64,000 nucleotides of DNA from Ascaris suum (taxonomy: Eukaryota > Nematoda > Chromadorea > Rhabditida > Ascarididae): assembly GCA_013433145.1 (NCBI GenBank), contig CM024170.1, positions 5,750,366-5,814,365 on the forward strand. The letters are read 5' to 3'. Below are positions 12,601 to 21,600 of this stretch, in pieces (within the stretch, counting starts at the first letter, position 1; every line of letters starts with the position of its first letter). The notes under the pieces are model-generated. The model was not told the origin of the DNA and searched no databases. It saw nothing but the letters and a program-made list of their open reading frames with translations. A program made the translations under genes and the position numbers.

Positions 12601-15600
12601 GGTGGGTAATTGTCCTCCAATTGACAACGTCTTGGCTTTCTTGGACGCTTTATTTTGGGTTTTTGGCCAGGTGCTAACTCTTCGTCTGCGTTCGCATCCT
12701 CTTCGGCTGTTTGGATACGATGTCGCGGCATCTTAATGATGCAACATTGACAAGCGATTACTTGAGACTAAATACAACACAACTTTTTAGGAAATATACT
12801 CCACTGTCGACCTGGGTGGAAGCTCGTTCTTTTACTGTCACCAACAATGTTGTGGCTATTCCTTTGTTTGAATCAAACGAGTGGACGAGCGAATATCGCC
12901 CGATGGATCATTCACTGAATGCCTTCCTGGATCATACAGCGCCTAGTTCGGCTGCGAGCCAAAGTACACTTCACAGGACAACCTGAAACCGAACATTACA
13001 ACATCTCCCCCCTCCCGCCCTCAATATCACAATACTCATCGCCTTCATGCAATCCCGTTTAGTCTTTTGCACCATCTTTGCATTACCTATGCTCTGTAAA
13101 CGTCTCTATACTAGAGTCCTGAACAAACTGCACCTCTGCTCGTGGGTCTCTTTTGAAGTGATAAATCACAAAAATTTGCAGCAGGCTCTCTCCCCTGCGA
13201 AGACTGAAATGCTCATCGCGTCGTTACATCCTAAAAATGCCCAACGGCTTTGAAGTGGTCTATGCAAGTAGGCTATCTACAGCAGATTAATAAAGGCCGT
13301 TATCTTTGCAAAATGCTTGCAGTTCGTGAGTAAATACAACACAGTATTTATTAGTGGAAAGAACAACTGGCACACAGAACGCCTAGCGTTGAGTGAGAGC
13401 ATTTGGAAGCCATAATGACAATAGATCACAACGAAAACAGCAAAGAAGAATTGATTGCTAACGAGAATGAACATTCAATATATCAGACCACCGAAAATTA
13501 AGTAACGCTTACCTTAACGAAGAAACCGCCGACACCTAGTTTCAGCACCTTTCTTCCAGGTCCACCGCCGCGCATCCCTCGTCCTCGGCCACTCATCCCT
13601 CCACCCATCACTTCCATCTCTTCCTCTTCATAAATATCTGAAAATCATCACAATACAAACAAATGAATAAATCTTAGCATAAAATTCAAAAATCATAGAA
13701 GCATAAAGAAGTCTGTGAAATGAGACACCGCCGCAGCTGCGATAAACCAATGAATAACAAAGCACTAACTGCTTTACCACAATAAATGTTATGAGCGGAA
13801 AGAAATAAAACAAGTAAACCCTACACGCAAAACCAATAAAATGATCGTCTGTTTGCAGATCGGTGAGCACAGTGCTCCCCCATGCTGCTTCTACTAAACA
13901 TACTCAGAGATCAAACTAATGTCTACTCGAGATAATTTGGAAGGGGGCAATTCCACCAACCAAATTCCGTTAACGCTTGGTCTGCCCAACAGCCAACGAA
14001 GTAATTTTAATTCCATAACGAAATGCTATCATCGAACATCGAGGATGAAATGTCTAACTTGTTGACAGCCAAAAACGAGCTTAGCAACCTCCTCCCTCGC
14101 TATAACCGTTCATCCAGCGATTATGCAACAACATTATCAAAAACACCCATTAAGCTAACCGTCAAAGGAATGTCCTCTAGCGGCGAACGGATGCAATGGC
14201 AAGTCGAAGAGCGGTTCCTGGACCGAAGCCGAACGGAACAATGAACCCCCATGCTTGGTATGAAGCACATCCAGAGCACATCTGTTCATCGGCACATTAT
14301 CGCACACCAATACGTTCAGTGCATCGCTCGTGGGCGCGTTACCTTGTGGTCGACAAAGAGAGCATCGAAAGCCATTCTCGGCTGCTGCTTCCAACATCTC
14401 CTCGCCACAAATTTCCTCACATTTGCCGTGAAGCCATCTACAATAAACATTTCTTGTTATGGGATAACAAGTGTAAGAAAAAATCTCAGAAGCAAGCACT
14501 ATATCACATAGCGTCCACAATACCGAACGTGATAGGCCAACCGCTTCATAAGAAGAAAGAAAAGGGCTCACCTGGAGCAATGTTGGCATTTGATTATATG
14601 CTCGCCAATTTCATAGAGACGAAGACATTTCGGACATTTTCGCAATGAATAGCACGTCTCGCAGAGGCCCTCCATTCGCTGCGTATCGGTCCCGTTTGGA
14701 ATCTGCGCAGAACACCGCCGACATGTTGCACACCTTCAAGCCATCAGCACCTAGCTTCGCCACAAGTGTCTCATCTTTCAACTACATTATTAATCACAGC
14801 CAGTAAATAAGCGGCTACCGGAAGACAGTGAAACCATCCAATTTCGCAGGACGAGGAGGAAATACTTGAAGGACGAAAGGATATTTCGATTAATCCAAGT
14901 TCCTGAATGCTCTTCAAAAATTGGAAGAAAAGCACTTTTGAATGTTTCACAACAAATTAAATCTAAAGTCCCCGGTGACAACCAAATCTCATTTGAAAAG
15001 TTTCCACAGGTGTCCTACGTATCGCATTTCCTTGAACAGAACGCTATCTCTCCAAAGAAAACCCCTCAAAAGATTATGAAAAAGGGAAATTCTGCTACGA
15101 ACCGAAATTAGGAAGAAGGAGGTAGAAGACCAAGGTCCCTTCCAAAAAATAAACAAGCAAATAAATAAAAACTGATCCCATACCTTCTTGTAGAAGTCAT
15201 CAAAAAACAATATTTATTGGCAGTGCAAAGTTCTAAACAACGAAGAGGTCAATGACACTCGTCCTTTTTGCACATAAAAATTTACAAGGAAGTTTCTATT
15301 CGAATATGCCAAAGATCCCGAAGCTAGCTCAATACTATGACGAAAAATGAACGTTAACTGCAAGCTGTCAATCATTTCCACAACTATTTATCAATTCAAC
15401 GACATATATCACATGATTCCTTAATAAGCACGTAGATAACGTATGAAAAGATCACCGCCAATCAAATATTGCACTTTAAGCACTTCTTTCATAACAATTT
15501 AATTGTAAAGCAGTGTAAGGAATCCGAGTTTTCAATCTCTCGTGGCTTTAGCTGCATGTGCACACCTATCGACGCTCTCTCTGTGTTCCAATTAATGATC

Positions 15601-18600
15601 ACATGTGGCAAATTATGCAATCAACGTTGATGAACCAAAAGCCTATTTCAATTAAAATATAAATGCGAAACGAAGTTAAGGGGGATAGCAGATGAAATGT
15701 AAATAGTACCATTTGCATCTCCACGAGCCATGAGGGATACACTCGAGGGGGGGATCGAGGCAGTATATATGGTAGGATATATCACACTCATCGCAAAGCA
15801 ACAGATTTGACTCGTCCCGTCCATCGCCACACCCTTCACAAACGGTGCAGTCCAAGCAACGCCAACCCCGCTTTACGACCGTCGAATTTAACTAAAGTAT
15901 ACTTATTACTGCTCAACATGATGTCCAATATCACTGCAACCAGTGAACGTTCAATACATGTTGAGGCGATGTGAGAGAACTACATGCCTGAAAAGCGAAA
16001 ACAAGATCGATTCTACAGTGTTCAAGGAGAAAGAAGGAAGGGAAAGGGCGAATGCTTCAAAAGGAACTGTGAGGTGCCGATCCCCAAACCATATGGAGAC
16101 TCACAAACAATAGTATAAAATGGTACCACACCCACTTTAGCAGTCGAAGCGTTCAGCAGCGGAGAAGGGTGAAACAGCAATTTGTGCCAACAGCGCGCAA
16201 TCTGAGCACAGCTGAACATAGCGAGAAGTCATACCTTCCGTCCAAGTTTTTGTAGCATTAAAAGAAGCAGTTCTGTGTTTTATATGCAATTTTAAGTCTT
16301 TACATATCACATCATTCATAAAATTCATCAATCTATATTTTCTATGCGGTGATCTGCATAGATCGGCTGGACAAACAACAACGAATCACAATCCTCAAAT
16401 GAACAAACGATAAGCATCTGAAGGAATTTCCTCCCCCTCGCCGATAAAGGACCTGCAATTCTCCAAAATTATGACGGTACGTACCTTGTCATGGAGACCA
16501 ACGCAGAAGGTATGATAGCTCTGCGCACAAGTGGCACATGAGACCATAGTACCTTCAATATCATTACCGATACTGCCACAAATGAGACACACCGGCATCT
16601 GCATAAAGAACGCATTATCGGCACGTGTGATGACCACAGTGCGAATGTAGTCATTGTCCTCCACTCGATTCTTCCCATCTTCTGTATCCACACTCTCGAG
16701 CGCATGCTGAAACATATGCGAGAAGACTGTAAGGACCAAAGACCAAATAGGCATGCGCACACAGCACACTCCGACGGCAGAAGTCATTAATGAGGGAACC
16801 CCTTTGCAGAGTGCTGCTTGATCAAACGCCTTAACTAGGTGGAGCACCTCTAGCAATAGATCTGATTTAGGGGTTGATGGAACATTTATTTCGTTTTCTG
16901 ATGACCAGACCAGGTGTCTGATGATCAGATGTCAAAATGTCAAAAAGAATGAGCATACACGATGAAGTGGTAAGAGGTTCTATCATGGCTGCACTTAAAC
17001 ACACATACGTTTCACTGATTTCAACTGAGCTAAGGACTTTCATAGAAACTGAGGGAAAGTTTTTAACAATGAAGACTCCAGAACTGAGAAGGAATCTCTC
17101 TTGAAGAATTCGTGAATACTGCGTGGTACTTCGAACTCACAAGCGAGCTATTCGTCTATTCAAATCATTACATTGTTCTGTAATCGCTCAGAATTGGGAC
17201 AGGGGAATTACGACCGCGCTAATGATCCTTCTGGGTTCGTCCATCCTTGATCACAAGTCCACTTAAATGACAAGCGAAAATTTGAAGGTTAGTGTCCGAC
17301 ATTTTCCTCGGATGATTTGGAAAACACTTCCTCAGAGCAGTTAGAGAGATCCTTCGAGTGCATAGCATAAGCAATCCTAGTCCCATAAAATTCTTTCACC
17401 GTAGCGTCTCATTATTTGAACACTGCGATTTCTTAAAATCCTAAATTCTTTCTTGAAAATGCACTTAAATATTACAGAACCCTTACATGAACAAAACAGT
17501 AATGTTTGATGAGCTTTTGAGGACACACCTTCAATAATTCGAAAAGAGAGGAGCGTTGGGTGATTGGTGAGCATGGACAACGCAATACATACAATTCCGT
17601 TAAACTTTCCCAGAGAATGCACAATCAAAAATTAGCTTCTCTTTCCTTTCCCCTCAGTCGTTTTCACTCACTGCCACCCAAAGGACGCGACTAGATCAGT
17701 GCTGCGATAATGTGAATAAGACAGGTTCAGTGCGGTTGAAAAGATATTAATATTAAAACGGTCAGGAGAATCGAAAGAGTGAGGACATCATTCGGTGCTA
17801 AAATACAGTGATCGGTATTCTACCGATCACTCTATTTTAGGGAGAGCAGACGGGCAGAGAAGAGAATAAGTACAACAATTCTTGTGACTCTGATCGAAAA
17901 GTGATTTATCCAGAGAACATTCAACACAGGCTTGAAGGTGCACAAGCCTATTCCCATTGGGCTGTGATATCCCACCTTCTGAGATGACGCACCAAAGTCA
18001 CTGGCAATGCGCACACAATGATTGTGACTGGAATATTTAAGAGCGTGGTTACCTGTTCTGCTTCGCGGGCTGCAGCAGATGACGCAACAACGGCGATCAT
18101 CGAAGATGTCTTTCCACCCCTGAAACACAACCTCCATTCAAAATATCAGACATAATCCTCACATTAAGTACTACTGACCTGCAAGTGGTTTCATACTGCA
18201 ATCACAGTGGTACCATATCCCCTTGAGGAAATGGAAGGAAACTGCACGAAGCGTGGAAATTACGAAATCATTTGAGGTTGCAGGATTAGAGTTTCAATAC
18301 TCTTTCCAAACAAGTGGCGGAAAGTTTCAATACCCCTTTTTCTACAGGATGAATAGTGAGAGCCGAAAGCCAATCGGTGCAAAGGCAGTCAAATCTTTTG
18401 CGACGTCTCTCAAAGGTGAAAGGCCATTGTGAATCAAGGTAGTGGAAGTCAACTCGTTATATTCATCACACCCAGTAAATTTCCCCACTTCGACCTGAGT
18501 GACCTTCTAACTGAAAATATTGCAGCAGACAGATGGGTACATGCACGCACGCACACAGACGCTCCAAGCGATTTTGCAAGGCAGATCTGCACAGAAAACT

Positions 18601-21600
18601 AAAAGTGATCTAGTTCATTAGAAGTACACCCGAGTAGCATAGAAACACATCAACAAGGTTTCTGTGTTTCAGATGCAAAACCAACACCGAACATCACAAA
18701 AATGTGAGCAAAACAGCACAGCAGTGCGCAATGATGTTCTAACAGTATCATTTCCCTCCACACTCGAACCCCAATAAAGTGAACTCTTTCTAACCCGAGT
18801 AAACAACTGTGAGCATTCGCCCCTGTACACTATTTGAACTGCACCTATGCATTGCAGAGCGATCAAACAATGCAGATAATATATGAAAAGTAAGCAGAAA
18901 GGCCACAGTTCACCTTGGTCGTCGTCCCCTTGTGCCTTTGCCGTTCTTGTATCCGCCTCTGCCCCCGCGCTTCCCTCGCAACGACGACGTGCCCTCCGTT
19001 AGATCACCGTGAGATGCTCGTAACTTTGTTAATGAGCCCCGGCCTGTGCCGGGTTTCTTCTTGCCACCTCCTCGTCCACCGCGTCCGGAATGTGAGCCAC
19101 TCTCAGTCTTTTCGCGCCTTAAATGTGGTACAACTGTTGCACTAGCAACAATCGCATTGAAAAACACTTGTACATATCATAAAACACTCTCTGTTACTTC
19201 AAAAGGCGACGGACGAATTATGCGCGTCATTATTAGCGATGCGCCGATGCCTCCTATGCGCAAAAGCGAAGGCGACTGAGGATGAATCCGAAAGAAACAA
19301 CTCACAAAAGTTAACGTTCTTAGCACTGCGTGATGCATGGCGCATCGATGATTTATCGGCTTCCGCGGTTTCCACATACACTCTCCACCACTTTTCTTAT
19401 CCAACACAATACAACCCCGTCATTGAACCTGCAGTTATGGTCACCGTTCTGATTACCGTTTCTAAGGTCTGCTTTTCACTGGTCAGCACTAGCGCTCCAA
19501 GTTGCATTTGTTCCATGTTTATGCCCAGCTTGAGCAGATTTGCATTTAAGAACTCATAAGTTGATCGTTTTCCACATACACTCTCAGCAACAATACGTTC
19601 ACGAGGCGATGAGGAAATAAAGAACACCCACCTGGGAGGCGGTCTGAAATCGTCTGTATCGCTTGAGGGCGTATTTTCGAGGAAGAAAGCCGGAGAACCA
19701 CGAGCTGAATTGCTTGCCGTTGTTGTGGCTGTTGTAGTTGCAGGAGACGACATCGACGACACATCGCCATGGCCTGCTATAGTCATCCGCGTTAACAAAC
19801 ACATCTCCTGCTTCGATTGCCATCAAGTCGCATTCACAAATGGCGACCACAACTTTTCAGGTGAGGTATTATAAAATACCGACTTGTAAGAACCACGGCC
19901 ACCAAAGTCCAAGTTTTTTGAATAAACATGCTCACAGCAGCAAATAGAATAAACAGCCGATAGCATGGGCACGACGAATTCAGGTCCGACAACAGACAAA
20001 ACTTTTGATTTTTTTTGGCTGCTTTATGTTTTATTTAACACTTTACTTTGCCTGATCTCCATGAGAACCTCGCATTTCTCAAATGAAGTTAGCAGCTGAA
20101 GGGCTCTCTAGCCTTTAAAACTTTGTAAGAGTACCCCTCCGCCTAGCATCTAATGACAAAAGAATAGTCAAGCTGTAAGAATCAAGTAATCACATGCCCC
20201 GAAAAGCACTATACTTCGCACCCTTAGGTTATGAAAGAACTGCATCTCCATCGAACTCAAAAACGTGAACAGCGAATTTTTAATGAGATCAAGCACAGTC
20301 GACGCAACTATACTGTGTCAGCATGTAATGCCACACAATTTTTTTTAGTGTTTCACGCACCTGCAAAGATCCTTAACACCGAAAAGGTGCATAAAGAAGC
20401 CGCATGACTGATGTTAACGAAATCAAGCATTTCCCAACAACGGTTTCAGGCTGTTCATGGAGACTAGAAATTCGGATGAACTAGCAGTAAACACAACCAC
20501 CCAAAACTAAGGGTATAATTGCTATAGATCGTTACCAACGTTGGCCAATCCTAGATGCGCTTTGCTTTATCTACTCGCCTTAGCCCTCATTGTTCACTTT
20601 CAAATGAGCCTCATGCTTTCCAACGCCCATTCACAAATATTATACGACAATGGCAACCAACTTTTAAAAAAAACTAATCTCCCAAATCGTTCTGTGAAGG
20701 AACGAGCCGATTATGGTGCAACTAAAGAAAACCTGGCAGAAAACGACCGAAAATTTTAAAAAATAAAGCACTTTTGGACTCTTTTCAGTGCTGAATAAGC
20801 GGAAATACCTTCTCAAAGCAATCATTAAAACATCACTTGTCCCTTTTATACCCTACAGACAGCAAACAGTAAACCAACTTGCCAATTAAATGCTTACCAG
20901 GTCTGTGTGATATCGTAAATATATCGTTAAAAGTGGAATCAAGGTTCGATAAAGGGGCAAGTGGACTGTTGCGATTGGTAGGTGACTGCAAGGAGAAACC
21001 CGTCTCGAGTGTGTTCCGGGATGTATCGTCATGAGCCGAAATTGAAGTAGGCGATGCAGCGAGTGAGCTGCTACCCGCAGATGTCATCATCGCATCCGCA
21101 ACCAGTGGTGAATTACGACATACTGCGCATATATATTCCCCTTCCACCGTTCCACCGCCTAACGCATCCGCATCACATTCCTCATGGATCCATCTGTAAT
21201 ACGCACCAAAGAGCTTAAACAGCTCTTCAAGGCATAAAACTAATGATGGTAAGCTATCCGGCCACTTCTAAGGCCACAGCCTCATTGCGGAACTTCGTTA
21301 GGCTTTCAAACATAACGTTACTTACCCAATTTTTCGGCTTGTTATGAGTTAATCTTATCAAGCTCGTAGTAGAGCTTCATTTCGCACAATCATCTATTCC
21401 ACAGATACTACTCTTGAATTTTCTGTCCTCTCTTCAAAACGGAAAGATCATCGGCCCACAAAAAGAGATAGCAGGGAGCTGTTTGGTGTGCGGAGGGGCA
21501 CATCAACGAAATCAAAAAGGAAGCATCAAGAACCAATGCATCGGAAGCAATCAAAACAGAACGCCTGCCTGCTGACCAGCTTCAACTTGCTAACTACAAG

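Noticed and set aside
14023..14244. Plus-strand 73-codon frame [19 protein letters not shown]
   Set aside because: Protein-like, but inside a KMT2 intron on the opposite strand, with no splice support or family match.
16137..16331. Minus-strand frame [14 protein letters not shown], resembling a PHD6 Cys pattern
   Set aside because: The true PHD5 and PHD6 exons lie at 15710-15891 and 14572-14733 in perfect phase; this frame would be out of order between PHD4 and PHD5.
18915..19279. Plus-strand Pro/Arg-rich frames
   Set aside because: Antisense shadows of the Gly/Arg-rich KMT2 exon at 18914-19117.
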